64,000 nt of DNA from Kordia sp050633145 (GTDB lineage Bacteria > Bacteroidota > Bacteroidia > Flavobacteriales > Flavobacteriaceae), in contig NZ_JBOEFY010000005.1 of NCBI RefSeq assembly GCF_050633145.1, positions 27,361 to 91,360 on the forward strand, read 5' to 3'. Numbering within the stretch: position 1 is the stretch's first letter; each line of letters begins with the position of its first letter. Under the pieces are notes generated by a model. That model was given only the letters and a program-made list of their open reading frames with translations. It had not been told where the DNA came from and searched no databases. The translations under genes and the position numbers were made by a program. Shown here piece after piece: positions 25,263 to 35,154 of this stretch.

Positions 25263-26279
25263 ATGTATACATCTAAAATTATAGGATTAGGACATTATGT
25301 TCCAGATAATGTGGTTACCAATGAAGATTTATCCAAAGTAATGGATACAAATGATGCATGGATACAGGAACGTACAGGAATTAAAGAAAGAAGATTTGCC
25401 GTAAAAGGTACAGAAGATACAACTTCGGGTATGGGAATCAAAGCTGCAAGAGTAGCTATTGAACGTGCAGGAATTGATAAAGATGATATCGATTTTATCG
25501 TTTTTGCTACCTTAAGTCCCGATTATTATTTTCCAGGACCTGGTGTTATGGTACAAAAAGAATTAGACATTAAAACTGTCGGTGCACTTGATGTACGCAA
25601 CCAATGTTCAGGGTTTGTGTATGCAATTTCTGTTGCAGATCAATTTATTAAAACAGGAATGTATAAAAATGTTTTGGTAATTGGTTCAGAATTGCACTCA
25701 CATGGTTTAGATATGACAACACGCGGAAGAGGTGTTTCTGTAATTTTTGGAGATGGAGCAGGAGCAGCCGTTTTAACACGAAGTGATGATAATAGTCGTG
25801 GAATTTTATCAACACATTTACATTCGCAAGGAGAACACGCTGAAGAACTTGCATTAACAGCACCAGGAATGGGAACACGTTGGGTAAATGATATTATTCA
25901 CGATCATGAGAATGGTGTAGAAGACACTTCCTACTTTCCACACATGAATGGACAATTTGTATTTAAAAATGCAGTTGTTCGTTTTAGTGAAGTTATTATG
26001 GAAGGTTTACACCAAAATGGCTTGAAAAAAGAAGACATTGATATGTTAATTCCTCACCAAGCAAACTTACGAATTGCACAGTTTATCCAAAGAAAATTTG
26101 GTTTAGGAGACCATCAAGTGTATAATAATATTATGCGCTACGGAAATACAACTGCAGCTTCAATTCCAATTGCATTGACAGAAGCATGGGAAGAAGGAAA
26201 AGTAAAAGAAGGAGATACGGTTGTATTAGCTGCTTTCGGAAGTGGATTTACTTGGGGAAGTGTAATTATAAAATGGTAA
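25263..26279 (+). CDS. fabH: 3-oxoacyl-ACP synthase III (FabH)
   Basis: A 338-residue KAS III enzyme. The catalytic Cys115 is in RNQCSGFVYA, the His in IPHQANLRI (~259) and the Asn in RYGNTTAASIP (~289). It condenses an acyl-CoA primer with malonyl-ACP at the start of fatty acid synthesis; in Flavobacteria often on branched primers. The genome probably has other copies; here it is a lone gene, not next to plsX/rpmF. Terminator at 26309-26343. Confidence 0.93.
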   Translation: MYTSKIIGLGHYVPDNVVTNEDLSKVMDTNDAWIQERTGIKERRFAVKGTEDTTSGMGIKAARVAIERAGIDKDDIDFIVFATLSPDYYFPGPGVMVQKELDIKTVGALDVRNQCSGFVYAISVADQFIKTGMYKNVLVIGSELHSHGLDMTTRGRGVSVIFGDGAGAAVLTRSDDNSRGILSTHLHSQGEHAEELALTAPGMGTRWVNDIIHDHENGVEDTSYFPHMNGQFVFKNAVVRFSEVIMEGLHQNGLKKEDIDMLIPHQANLRIAQFIQRKFGLGDHQVYNNIMRYGNTTAASIPIALTEAWEEGKVKEGDTVVLAAFGSGFTWGSVIIKW

Positions 26280-26308
26280 TATAATAACAAGAAAACTATA
26301 TAGAAAAT

Positions 26309-26343
26309 AAAATCCCAAGTGCTAACGCGCTTGGGATTTTTTC
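26309..26343 (+). terminator. Terminator of fabH
   Basis: AAAATCCCAAG and CTTGGGATTTT around TGCTAACGCG, then T-run; 30 bases after the stop. Confidence 0.9.
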
Positions 26344-26684
26344 TTAGATAGAATATCTAGTATACCTTATTAGTAATTAATGGGTGTCTTTATAGAGTGC
26401 TAAATTCGAGTAATTAACCTAAATAACAATACAGTATACTTCAATTAGAATACAAAATTGGTTGTTTTTTTTCAAATATGATTACTCCTTGATGTAATTT
26501 TAACAGTTTTTTTGTTAAAACACCTTACTTTACGGATTAAGAGTATGTTAGATGATCTTTAAAAACAGAAAACCTTAGTTGTGCACAACTAAGGTTTTCA
26601 TTTATTAATAACATTCAATTAACACTAACCATCAATAATAATTGAAGTTATTAACTTGTTATATGTTCTAATTAAATGTAGTTT
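26344..26684. other. Intergenic stretch between fabH and the outer-membrane barrel gene
   Basis: No gene seen. It contains one palindromic hairpin, 26569-26598 (AAAACCTTAGTT-GTGCAC-AACTAAGGTTTT), which can close the minus-strand barrel gene 86 bases away. The rest is A/T-rich and unremarkable. Confidence 0.6.
26569..26598. terminator. Palindromic hairpin, possible terminator
   Basis: A 30-base perfect palindrome, AAAACCTTAGTTGTG and its complement. The T-run is short (4 on either side), so termination strength is uncertain. Confidence 0.5.
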
Positions 26685-29153
26685 TTATAAGAATCCGCCG
26701 CTTCCAGACTTTTCGTCGTTATCACGTCTCTTACGAGATTTTGCTCTGTATTTTCTACCTCCAAAACGGTATGAAATGCTAACGTTTACAGTGTTACTTT
26801 CCCATCTAAATCCTCCTTCTTGACGGAAAGGTCTTTGGCCGTCAAAACCAAATTCCATGGTGTTGAAAATATCATTATAGTTAACACTTAACGTTCCGTT
26901 TCCTTGTGCAAAAGAGTAACGTGCTCCAATATTTACAAAATACATTGGTTGCATTTCAAATTGTAATCCTTGTACACTACCTCTGTAGAAACCAAAAGCA
27001 GATAAGTTTAATTTTTTAGTTACTCTAAAGTTGTTAAACATTCTAAAGTTCCAAGCTGCGTTATCAACTTCTAGCGTTTCACGAATAATATTGTCAGTAG
27101 TTGCTACATCGGTTGGTGCATTCAATGATTCTGTAATTCCTTTCTGTTTTTGTGAAAAGAAATCAAAACTTGTATTGAAACTCCACCAGCTAGTTGGTCT
27201 AAAATTACTTGAAATTTCTACTCCATAAGCAGATGTATTGTCAAAGTTGTCATGTGTTAAAATTAATCTGTTAATGTCAGTACGATCTACAAAAACAGCT
27301 CTGTTTATTTCATCCTCAATAAGTCTATAAAAAACACCTCCAGTAATAGTTCCTTTGTTTCCAAGTTTTCTAGTGTAATTTGCTTCCATAGAGTTTGTAA
27401 ACTGTGGCTTTAAGTTGATATTTCCAAAAGAAGAGATCAACGGAGTACTCCATTCTCTAATTGGATTTACTTGCCCAATTCCTGGTCTGTCTACACGACG
27501 ACTATAACTAATTTGGTATGAATTTTTTTCAGATGCAGTATATGTGAAAAATGCAGATGGATAAAACTCAACGTAATCGTTTTCAAAAACAATATCAGTT
27601 ACATCTGTAGTTGCAATTTCTCTGGATAATGCATTGGCGTCAACTTGAACACTTTCTGCTCTAACACCAACTTGGTATGACCATTTTTCAAATTGCTTTC
27701 CGTATGTTCCATACAATGAGTAAATATCTCTACTGTAGTTAAAATCAGTACTTGGTGTTCTACGGAAGTTCCCTAATTCGTCAAAAGAAAATCCAGTAGA
27801 TTTATAATCAATACCAGAGTTAAACAAACGTGCTTCTGCTCCAAGTTCTAACTTCGCTTTGTTTTGCATTGGGCGAACATAATCTAAGTTAATTGTAGTA
27901 CGATCTCTGTCTGTTTCTGTATCGTCAACATAATCAGGGAATATATTTGCTCCAGAAAATACAAAATCAAAACTATCAGTTGCATCAAAAACATTATAAT
28001 CTACTTCCAATTCAATGTTATGTCCTTCATCATTAATATCATACTTATAGTTAAAGTTATATTGAGAAGCAAGATTTTCATTTTTTGCTAAAAAGTCTTG
28101 AAAAGTATTAAACTGTGGATCATTATTGAAAAATACATTTGTAACACCATCATTCTTACTATCAGAAATATTTTGATTTGTAAAGAAAGAAACGGTATTC
28201 TTTTCGTTTAAGTAAATATCAAGTCCAACTTTAAATAAGTGCGTTTTTTGATTGTCTAAAAAACTAAATATTTGTTCAGAATTTTCATCTGGACGGAAGA
28301 TATTTCCATCATTTGCATTTTTAGAAATATTATTTGAGTAGTTTCCGAAAACATTAAACTTTCCATTACGATAGTTCATGTCAAGAGCACTATTAAATTT
28401 AGCTTCACGCTCACGTGTTAAACCGATATTTACGTTTCCATTAAATCCAATATTTACATTTTTACGCAATACAATATTGATAATTCCACTCATTCCTTCA
28501 GGATTGTACTTTGCAGAAGGATTTGTAATTAATTCAATTTTTTTGATCGAATTTGAAGGCAACTGCTTTAATAATTGTGCAGTAGGAATGTTTGAAAGTT
28601 TTCCGTCAACCATAACACGTACGTTCTGGTTTCCACGCAAGCTAATAGCTCCAGTTTGCTGATCTACATTTACAGAAGGTAAGTTGTTCATAATGTCAGA
28701 AGCTGTTGGCCCGGCAGTAACCAGGTCTTTTCCAACAGTAATAACTTTCCTGTCTACTTTCTGTTCAATCGTAGTTCGTTCTGCAACTACTTCAACTTCA
28801 TTAAGTGTTGTAGCACTTTCTGCAAGTGAAATAGTTCCGAATTCTACTACTTTATTGTCGTTTGAAATTGTAATATCTTTTGAAATTGTTTCGTAACCGA
28901 TAAATTGAATATCTACGATTAAAGCTCCGGCAGGAATCTTTTCAATTTTAAAATTTCCATTGTCATCTGAAATTGCTCCAGTAATTACTTTACTGTCTGC
29001 TTTCGATTTAATAACAATTGTTGCATAAGGAATTGCTTCGCTAGTAGTAGCGTCAATTACTTTTCCTTTAATAGTTCCGATTTTGGGGGCTGGATTTTGA
29101 GCATGTAAAGCAAAGCCTAGCATTACCATGCACAGTGTGAATAGTTTTTTCAT
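26685..29153 (-). CDS. Outer-membrane beta-barrel protein, TonB-receptor-like
   Basis: An 822-residue protein with signal peptide (MKKLFTLCMVMLGFALHAQ), a CarboxypepD_reg-like domain (~22-105: GTIKGKVIDATTSEAIPYATIVIK), a plug domain (~125-225: DIMNNLPSVNVDQQTGAISLRGNQNVRVMVDGK), and a large barrel with alternating aromatic strands. It belongs to the 'outer membrane beta-barrel family' (OMP_b-brl_3 type). There is no SusD partner next to it, so it is not a classical PUL pair. A basic tail (RAKSRKRRDNDEKSGSGGF) follows the last strand. Ligand unknown. Confidence 0.9.
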   Translation of the reverse strand: MKKLFTLCMVMLGFALHAQNPAPKIGTIKGKVIDATTSEAIPYATIVIKSKADSKVITGAISDDNGNFKIEKIPAGALIVDIQFIGYETISKDITISNDNKVVEFGTISLAESATTLNEVEVVAERTTIEQKVDRKVITVGKDLVTAGPTASDIMNNLPSVNVDQQTGAISLRGNQNVRVMVDGKLSNIPTAQLLKQLPSNSIKKIELITNPSAKYNPEGMSGIINIVLRKNVNIGFNGNVNIGLTREREAKFNSALDMNYRNGKFNVFGNYSNNISKNANDGNIFRPDENSEQIFSFLDNQKTHLFKVGLDIYLNEKNTVSFFTNQNISDSKNDGVTNVFFNNDPQFNTFQDFLAKNENLASQYNFNYKYDINDEGHNIELEVDYNVFDATDSFDFVFSGANIFPDYVDDTETDRDRTTINLDYVRPMQNKAKLELGAEARLFNSGIDYKSTGFSFDELGNFRRTPSTDFNYSRDIYSLYGTYGKQFEKWSYQVGVRAESVQVDANALSREIATTDVTDIVFENDYVEFYPSAFFTYTASEKNSYQISYSRRVDRPGIGQVNPIREWSTPLISSFGNINLKPQFTNSMEANYTRKLGNKGTITGGVFYRLIEDEINRAVFVDRTDINRLILTHDNFDNTSAYGVEISSNFRPTSWWSFNTSFDFFSQKQKGITESLNAPTDVATTDNIIRETLEVDNAAWNFRMFNNFRVTKKLNLSAFGFYRGSVQGLQFEMQPMYFVNIGARYSFAQGNGTLSVNYNDIFNTMEFGFDGQRPFRQEGGFRWESNTVNVSISYRFGGRKYRAKSRKRRDNDEKSGSGGFL

Positions 29154-29362
29154 CTAATTAGTTCGTTTTTTTTGTTGTTGATGATGAATCCATACTTTTG
29201 GAATCATGCATACTTGACGAAGTAATTCCTATTGTGTTACGAGCTTTAACAACTTTTAACATATTTTAACAAATAAGGTCGTTACACATCAAAAATCACT
29301 AAATTTGTAGCCTCATTACCAGTGAGCAATATCCAAATCGTAAACCTAAATATCGTAATCTA

Positions 29363-29719
29363 TTGAAAACATTAGTGTTGGGCGCTTCTATGAAGTCGCA
29401 TCGCTTTTCTCATAAAGCCGTAAATAAATTAGTTGCAAAGGGACATGAAGTTGTAGCTTTTGGACTAAAAGAAGGAGAAATTAATGGCGTTACCATCGAT
29501 ACCGAATTAGTACAATACAAAGACATTCATACAGTTACCTTGTATTTGAATCCTACTGTACAGCCTGAATATTATGACTATATACTTTCGTTACAACCTA
29601 AACGTGTAATTTTTAATCCAGGCACAGAAAATTCAGAATTTTGTACAACATTACATGAAAAAGATATAAAATGCGAAGTTGCATGCACCTTAGTCATGTT
29701 GGCGTCGAATACATATTAA
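29363..29719 (+). CDS. CoA-binding domain protein (YccU-like)
   Basis: A 118-residue Rossmann-type protein, KTLVLGASMKSHRFSHKAVNKL..., with the GA/S pattern of CoA_binding-2 proteins and RVIFNPGTEN near the end. Its start is TTG at 29363; no ATG exists upstream in frame. It may bind CoA or regulate acyltransferases; the small members are of unknown role. Its last 30 bases overlap the end of the convergent symporter gene (29690-29719). Confidence 0.82.
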   Translation: MKTLVLGASMKSHRFSHKAVNKLVAKGHEVVAFGLKEGEINGVTIDTELVQYKDIHTVTLYLNPTVQPEYYDYILSLQPKRVIFNPGTENSEFCTTLHEKDIKCEVACTLVMLASNTY

Positions 29720-31207
29720 ACCAATAAAAGTTAGCAATCCGTTAATTGGTAATAATTCGTACCCAAACTGATAATACATTTTACTCGATAGTTTTGTAGC
29801 TTCCACTAGATTGGTAACATCTTCGGTGAAGTAAACATAGTATGTTCCAAAATTAGCCAATACATACGTTAAGCAGATAGAAACTAAAGTGACAATCCAA
29901 ACGTGTTTGTCAATTACTTTGTATTTGGTGAAAATTCCAAAGGCAAACAAACCTAATAATGGTCCGTATGTGTAGCCAGCAATTACTAGAATGCTATTAA
30001 TTACATTATCGTTATTTAATAATTTAAAAATAATTACCACAACAATCAATACAACAGACATTCCAACATGTACAAATTGACGTGTTCGTTTTTGTGTATG
30101 TTCAGGTTTCTTTTCAATGCCTAAAAAATCAACAGAAAACGAAGTGGTCAATGAAGTCAAAGCAGAATCGGCGCTAGAATATGCTGCGGCAATCAATCCT
30201 AACAAAAAGACAATTGCTAACGAAAGTCCCAATCCGCCTTTGAGCGCAACTTCTGGAAACAATAAATCAGTTTTTGGTTTTTCATTCATCAAAGGAACAT
30301 CAATACTGTGTTTAGCTGCGTACATATAAATCAAAGCTCCTAAAAGTAAAAAGACAAAGTTTACAACGATCAAAACAACACTAAAAGAAACCATGTTTTT
30401 TTGCGCATCGCCCAAACTTTTACAGGTTAAATTCTTTTGCATCATATCTTGATCGAGTCCTGTCATACACACTGCAATAAACAATCCGCCAAGGAAAGAT
30501 TTTACAAAATAATTCTTTGCCATGACATCGTCGGTAAACCATATTTGACTGTATTCTTTTAGTGTGTCTGAATTGAAAAATTCGCCAAAACTTAGATCCA
30601 AATCACCTAAAATTAGATAAATAGCTACTCCAACGGCAACAAGCATAAACAGTGTTTGTAGTGTGTCTGTCCATACAATCGTTTTAATTCCACCACGAAA
30701 TGTGTATAGCCAAATCAATATAACGGAAAGTGTAACTGTAACGGCAAAATGAATTTCGTATGCATCAAACACATAACGTTGTAAGACAATCGCAACTAAA
30801 TACAATCTAAAAGAAGCACCAAGAATTCTAGAAATCAAAAAGAAAAAAGCACCTGTTTTATAGCTCACCACGCCAAAACGATCTTCCAAATACTGATAAA
30901 TCGACGTCACATTTAAGCGATAATAAATAGGCATCAATACATAGGCAATAATAAAATAACCGACCAAATAGCCAAATACAACTTGCATATAGCTAAAATT
31001 TGAAGCTTCAACCCAACCTGGTACAGAAATAAACGTAACACCCGAAAGTGAAGCGCCAATCATTCCAAAAGCTACCACATACCAAGGTGATTTTCGAGAC
31101 GCTTTAAAAAACGTTTCGTTGCTGTCGTCTTTTCCTGTGAAATAAGAGATTAAAATTAAAACGCCAAAATATCCGGCAATCAGTAGTAAAATGTGAATTG
31201 GCTGCAT
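29690..31207 (-). CDS. Sodium:solute symporter (SSS family)
   Basis: A 505-residue membrane protein with ~13 hydrophobic helices. SSS motifs: ASLSGVTFISVPGWV (TM2 region), IYQYLEDRFG, TDTLQTLFMLVAV, GLDQDMMQKNLTCKS, and AAYSSADSALTSLTTSFSVDFLG (the Na+-binding loop of TM8). Solute cannot be told. Its 3' end overlaps the CoA-binding gene. Confidence 0.9.
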   Translation of the reverse strand: MQPIHILLLIAGYFGVLILISYFTGKDDSNETFFKASRKSPWYVVAFGMIGASLSGVTFISVPGWVEASNFSYMQVVFGYLVGYFIIAYVLMPIYYRLNVTSIYQYLEDRFGVVSYKTGAFFFLISRILGASFRLYLVAIVLQRYVFDAYEIHFAVTVTLSVILIWLYTFRGGIKTIVWTDTLQTLFMLVAVGVAIYLILGDLDLSFGEFFNSDTLKEYSQIWFTDDVMAKNYFVKSFLGGLFIAVCMTGLDQDMMQKNLTCKSLGDAQKNMVSFSVVLIVVNFVFLLLGALIYMYAAKHSIDVPLMNEKPKTDLLFPEVALKGGLGLSLAIVFLLGLIAAAYSSADSALTSLTTSFSVDFLGIEKKPEHTQKRTRQFVHVGMSVVLIVVVIIFKLLNNDNVINSILVIAGYTYGPLLGLFAFGIFTKYKVIDKHVWIVTLVSICLTYVLANFGTYYVYFTEDVTNLVEATKLSSKMYYQFGYELLPINGLLTFIGLICIRRQHD

Positions 31208-31460
31208 CTATGTAATTTTTCTGTATTGCAAAATACAAACTTCTAATTCATAAACGAATTATTTATGATTTTTGATTGAAAGTTTCAGAATGTCAGTTTG
31301 AGCACAGTTGAGAACAACTAGAAAATTCTACAGTTTATAAGCTTTGTGAAATCTCAGTTTCGAATTCAATTTCAATTTCGAGATGACGTGATGATATTAG
31401 AAGATGCAAGAATTCAAATTCAATTTCGATTTCAAGTTCAAAAAAGTGTAAATTTGCCAA
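31208..31460. other. Intergenic stretch with decayed repeat element
   Basis: Between divergent symporter and recR genes. The segment 31291-31390 (tgtcagtttgagcacagttgagaa ... tttcgagatgacgtg) looks like a degraded copy of the inverted-repeat elements seen at 3989 and 34969. TAAATTTG at 31449-31456 is a -7 box for recR. Confidence 0.45.
31449..31456 (+). promoter_or_regulatory. -7 box directly before recR
   Basis: TAAATTTG fits TAnnTTTG and ends 4 bases before the recR ATG, which would put the transcript start at or very near the start codon (leaderless mRNA). Confidence 0.35.
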
Positions 31461-32081
31461 ATGGAATTCTCCTCAAAACTCTTAGAAAACGCTGTTAACG
31501 AAATTTCGCAATTGCCAGGAATCGGAAAACGTACGGCATTGCGGTTGGTATTACATTTATTACGCCAGCCAGAAAGTCAGACCTTGCATTTGGCAACAGC
31601 TTTGCAAGACTTGCGTACAGAAATTAAACATTGTAAAAGTTGTCATAATATTTCAGATGTAGAAATCTGTGATATCTGTAAAAATGGCAATCGCCAGCAA
31701 GAAATTATCTGTGTTGTAGAAGACATTCGTGATGTCATGGCAATTGAAAGTACAGCGCAATACAAAGGCTTATATCATGTTTTGGGTGGAAAAATTTCTC
31801 CCTTAGACGGAATTGGTCCGCACAATTTAACCATTGGGAGTTTGGTAGAAAAAGTGCAAGCAGGAAAAGTAAAGGAAATTATTTTTGCACTAAGTTCAAC
31901 GATGGAAGGCGATACAACGAACTTCTACATCTATAAGCAAATAGAGAAATACGAAATAAAAACATCTACTATTGCACGTGGAATTTCGGTGGGTGACGAA
32001 TTAGAATATGCAGATGAGGTGACTCTAGGAAGAAGCATCATCAACAGAGTTCCGTTTGAAAACTCTCTGAAAAGCTCTTAA
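31461..32081 (+). CDS. recR: Recombination protein RecR
   Basis: A 206-residue RecR: HhH region (INEISQLPGIGKRTALRLVLHLL), a four-Cys zinc finger (CKSCHNISDVEICDIC), and a Toprim domain (ICVVEDIRDVMAIE ... LGGKISPLDGIGP). It works with RecF and RecO to load RecA at gaps. The glycosyltransferase gene follows 10 bases after its stop, so both are probably on one transcript. Confidence 0.97.
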   Translation: MEFSSKLLENAVNEISQLPGIGKRTALRLVLHLLRQPESQTLHLATALQDLRTEIKHCKSCHNISDVEICDICKNGNRQQEIICVVEDIRDVMAIESTAQYKGLYHVLGGKISPLDGIGPHNLTIGSLVEKVQAGKVKEIIFALSSTMEGDTTNFYIYKQIEKYEIKTSTIARGISVGDELEYADEVTLGRSIINRVPFENSLKSS

Positions 32082-32091
32082 TTATAAATAG

Positions 32092-33225
32092 ATGAAACTC
32101 TCCGTTATCATTCTCAACTACAATGTACGCTACTTTTTGGAAGCCTGCATCAGAAGTGTACAAGCTGCGATAACAACGCTTGACTCGGAAATTATTGTGG
32201 TGGATAACAATTCGCCTGACGATAGTTGTGACATGATGCGAAACATCTTTCCAGAAATTCAACTCATTGCAAATACAGAAAACGTAGGGTTTGCCAAAGC
32301 GAACAATCAAGCAGTGAAAATTGCCAAAGGAGAATACGTATGTATCTTAAATCCAGATACAATTGTTGCAGAAGATACATTTACGCAACTACTAGAATTC
32401 GCAGAAAAAACAGAGAACATAGGAAGTATTGGGTGTAAATTGATCGATGGAAGCGGAACGTTTCTGCCAGAAAGCAAACGAAACATTCCAACGCCAATGG
32501 TATCTGTAAAGAAAATTATAGGAAATAAAAACTCAGGGTACTATTCAGACGTTCATGAAAATGAAATTGGTAAAATAGACATTCTTGTTGGCGCGTTTAT
32601 GCTGATGAAAAAAGAAGTATACGATGCCGTTTCCGGATTTGACGAAGACTATTTCATGTACGGAGAAGACATCGATCTGTCTTATAAAATCAAAAAAGCA
32701 GGTTTTCAAAACTACTATTATGGTAAAACTTCGGTCATTCACTATAAAGGAGAAAGCACGCTAAAAGACAAAACCTATGCAAAACGTTTTTATGGCGCCA
32801 TGCAGCTATTCTATAAAAAACATTTTAAAAGAAATTTTGTGTATGATGTGGCAGTTACGCTTGGCGCGAGATTGATTCCGTTAATATCATCATCAGAACA
32901 AAAAACACAAAAAGAGGTTCATAAATATATAATTGTGAGTGATTCGGCGGAACGTTTCAAGCAAATACAAGCTATTTATAGTGATAAAAATTGTGTACAA
33001 GTTGAAAACTTAGATCATTTTTTTCGTCAGATAGAAGAGAAAAACAATACTGAAATCATTTTGGATAATCATTTTGTAGCTATGAAAGACATCATTCTAA
33101 TCTTTGAAAAACAGCTTGGATATTACAAAATATTACCAAAAAACAGTACTTTTATCGTCGGTAGCGATTCCTCTAAAAATAGAGGAGAAGTTAGGTTGCT
33201 GAGTAAGCAAAAGAATGGTGTTTGA
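32092..33225 (+). CDS. Family 2 glycosyltransferase
   Basis: A 377-residue GT2: SVIILNYNVRYFLEACIRSV, VVDNNSPDDSC, NPDTIVAEDTF (DXD-like region) and the catalytic EDIDLSYKIKKAG. Residues 240-377 are less conserved and may face the membrane or partner; no transmembrane helix is evident. The product is likely a polysaccharide or lipid-linked glycan step. In Flavobacteria this gene sits next to recR, as here. Confidence 0.88.
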   Translation: MKLSVIILNYNVRYFLEACIRSVQAAITTLDSEIIVVDNNSPDDSCDMMRNIFPEIQLIANTENVGFAKANNQAVKIAKGEYVCILNPDTIVAEDTFTQLLEFAEKTENIGSIGCKLIDGSGTFLPESKRNIPTPMVSVKKIIGNKNSGYYSDVHENEIGKIDILVGAFMLMKKEVYDAVSGFDEDYFMYGEDIDLSYKIKKAGFQNYYYGKTSVIHYKGESTLKDKTYAKRFYGAMQLFYKKHFKRNFVYDVAVTLGARLIPLISSSEQKTQKEVHKYIIVSDSAERFKQIQAIYSDKNCVQVENLDHFFRQIEEKNNTEIILDNHFVAMKDIILIFEKQLGYYKILPKNSTFIVGSDSSKNRGEVRLLSKQKNGV

Positions 33226-33342
33226 GAAAGTTAAAGCAAGCTTGCTGAACTTGTTGAAGTAAATTGAAAATAATTCAATAAAAAACGATATTATTTAGTA
33301 TTTTCGCAAAATAAAATAAAATAACATCTTTAGATTAAGGAT

Positions 33343-34674
33343 ATGGCAAAATTTGAACTAAAACTTCCACAAATGGGAGAGAGTGTTGCAGAAGCAACAA
33401 TTATATCATGGCTCAAAGAAGTTGGTGACACTATTGAAGCCGACGAAGCAGTGTTAGAAATCGCAACAGACAAGGTAGATTCTGAATTACCAAGTGAAGT
33501 TGATGGTGTTTTAGTTGAAATCTTATTCAATGTAGATGATGTCGTAAAAGTTGGTCAAACACTAGCTATTATAGAAACAGAAGGAGAAGGAAGTGTAGAT
33601 GCAACACCAGCGCCAGCAACTAAAGTAGAAGAAGCACCTGTAGCAGTAGCGGCAGTTGAAGAAACTGTAACGGCAGCGAAAGAAACAGTAAGCAATGATT
33701 TTTCAAACACTGAAAAATTCTATTCGCCTTTAGTTAAAAACATTGCAAAAGAAGAAGGAATCTCTGTTGCTGAATTGGATGCAATTGCAGGAACAGGAAA
33801 AGACGGAAGAGTAACGAAGAATGATATTCTTGCATATATAAAGAACAGAGGAACAGTGCAAGCACAACCTCAAAAAAAGGAAGCACCAAAAGCAGCTGTA
33901 ACTGCAGCAGCAAAAACGGTAGCAGCTCCAAAATCGACACCAGCAACACCAGTTTCTGTAAATGGAAGCGACGAAATCATTGCAATGACACGTATGGGGA
34001 AACTCATCGCACATCACATGGTAGCTTCGGTACAAACATCGGCACACGTGCAAAGTTTTGTGGAGGTTGATGTGACAAAAATTTGGAACTGGCGTAAAAA
34101 AGTAAAAACTGCTTTTGAAAAACGTGAAGGTGAAAAACTAACATTCACACCAATATTCATGGAAGCTGTTGCAAAAGCATTGAAAGATTTCCCAATGATG
34201 AATATTGCTGTTGATGGCGATAATATCATCAAAAAGAAAAATATCAACTTAGGAATGGCAGCTGCATTACCAGATGGAAACTTAATTGTTCCTGTGATCA
34301 AAAATGCAGATCAGTTGAACTTAGTTGGCATGGCAAAAGCGGTTAATGATTTAGCAGGAAGAGCTAGAAACAACAAATTGAAGCCAGACGATATTCAAGG
34401 AGGAACGTATACAGTAACGAATGTTGGTACATTTGGAAGTATCATGGGAACTCCAATTATCAATCAGCCACAAGTTGGAATCTTAGCTTTAGGAGCAATT
34501 CGTAAAGTTCCTGCGGTTATTGAAACACCAGAAGGTGATTTCATCGGAATCCGTTACAAAATGTTCTTATCACACTCATACGACCACAGAGTTGTAAACG
34601 GTGCGCTTGGAGGACAATTTGTAAAACAAGTTGCTGATTACTTAGAAGCTTGGGACAGCGATAGAGATATTTAA
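33343..34674 (+). CDS. Dihydrolipoamide acyltransferase (E2) of a 2-oxoacid dehydrogenase complex
   Basis: A 443-residue E2: lipoyl domain at 1-78 with Lys44 in ATDKVDSELP, an Ala/Pro/Val-rich linker, a peripheral-subunit binding domain (~127-165: YSPLVKNIAKEEGISVAELDAI), another linker, and the acyltransferase core ending with His415 in SYDHRVVNG. Likely the E2 of the branched-chain 2-oxoacid dehydrogenase or similar complex. The E1 and E3 genes are not adjacent. Terminator at 34697-34728. Confidence 0.92.
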   Translation: MAKFELKLPQMGESVAEATIISWLKEVGDTIEADEAVLEIATDKVDSELPSEVDGVLVEILFNVDDVVKVGQTLAIIETEGEGSVDATPAPATKVEEAPVAVAAVEETVTAAKETVSNDFSNTEKFYSPLVKNIAKEEGISVAELDAIAGTGKDGRVTKNDILAYIKNRGTVQAQPQKKEAPKAAVTAAAKTVAAPKSTPATPVSVNGSDEIIAMTRMGKLIAHHMVASVQTSAHVQSFVEVDVTKIWNWRKKVKTAFEKREGEKLTFTPIFMEAVAKALKDFPMMNIAVDGDNIIKKKNINLGMAAALPDGNLIVPVIKNADQLNLVGMAKAVNDLAGRARNNKLKPDDIQGGTYTVTNVGTFGSIMGTPIINQPQVGILALGAIRKVPAVIETPEGDFIGIRYKMFLSHSYDHRVVNGALGGQFVKQVADYLEAWDSDRDI

Positions 34675-34696
34675 GAAATATTTATTCAATCATATA

Positions 34697-34728
34697 CAAA
34701 AGAGTTTTCGAAAGAAAACTCTTTTTTT
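34697..34728 (+). terminator. Terminator of the E2 gene
   Basis: AAAGAGTTTTC and GAAAACTCTTT with loop GAAA, then a T-run. Confidence 0.88.
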
Positions 34729-35154
34729 GTTTTAGTATTTAGTTAATAGTTGTGAGATGTTAGTATTGAGTATTGAGAAGTTTCAAACGATATATTGGAT
34801 ATTAAATATCGCATACTAGTTAACTATGAAACGAAACAATTCGTTACAATAAGTACGATGAAATAACATGACAAAAAACATTCGTGAATTTGTGGTAAGT
34901 TTTAGAAGTATTTAAAGCCAATTTTACAATTCTTAACAAAGAAACGCATTGACAAAATAAAAAAACTGAACGTCACTTCGAGTGGCGAATCTCTGATTCG
35001 TTGTATTGAGAAGTACTTGGTTTTTCAAGGTTATTCAGAAGTTTCAAAACTATTCTCGATACATTTTTCTATTGAAAAACACTCGAACTGGCGTTGGAGA
35101 ATTTTAGGTTATAAAATTGAACTTCAAATGTTAAAGTGTTTTAAAATCAACAAA
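34729..35154. other. Gene-free stretch with a MITE-like element
   Basis: About 425 bases with no credible gene. It holds the inverted-repeat element at 34969-35095 and A/T-rich flanks with 'gagtattgagaag' words. Confidence 0.6.
34969..35095. repeat. MITE-like inverted-repeat element, copy B
   Basis: Arms AACGTCACTTCGAGTG (34969-34984) and CACTCGAACTGGCGTT (35080-35095), which pair with two mismatches. Its left half matches the element at 3989 closely (same order GAGTGGCGAATCT..TCGTTGTAT.GAGAAGTACTT), while it lacks the inner GACTGCGCTCAATATGACA module. Confidence 0.75.

Noticed and set aside
33730..34053. Long antisense frames in the E2 gene
   Set aside because: Cys/Phe/Leu-rich shadows caused by the Ala/Pro-rich linker codons.
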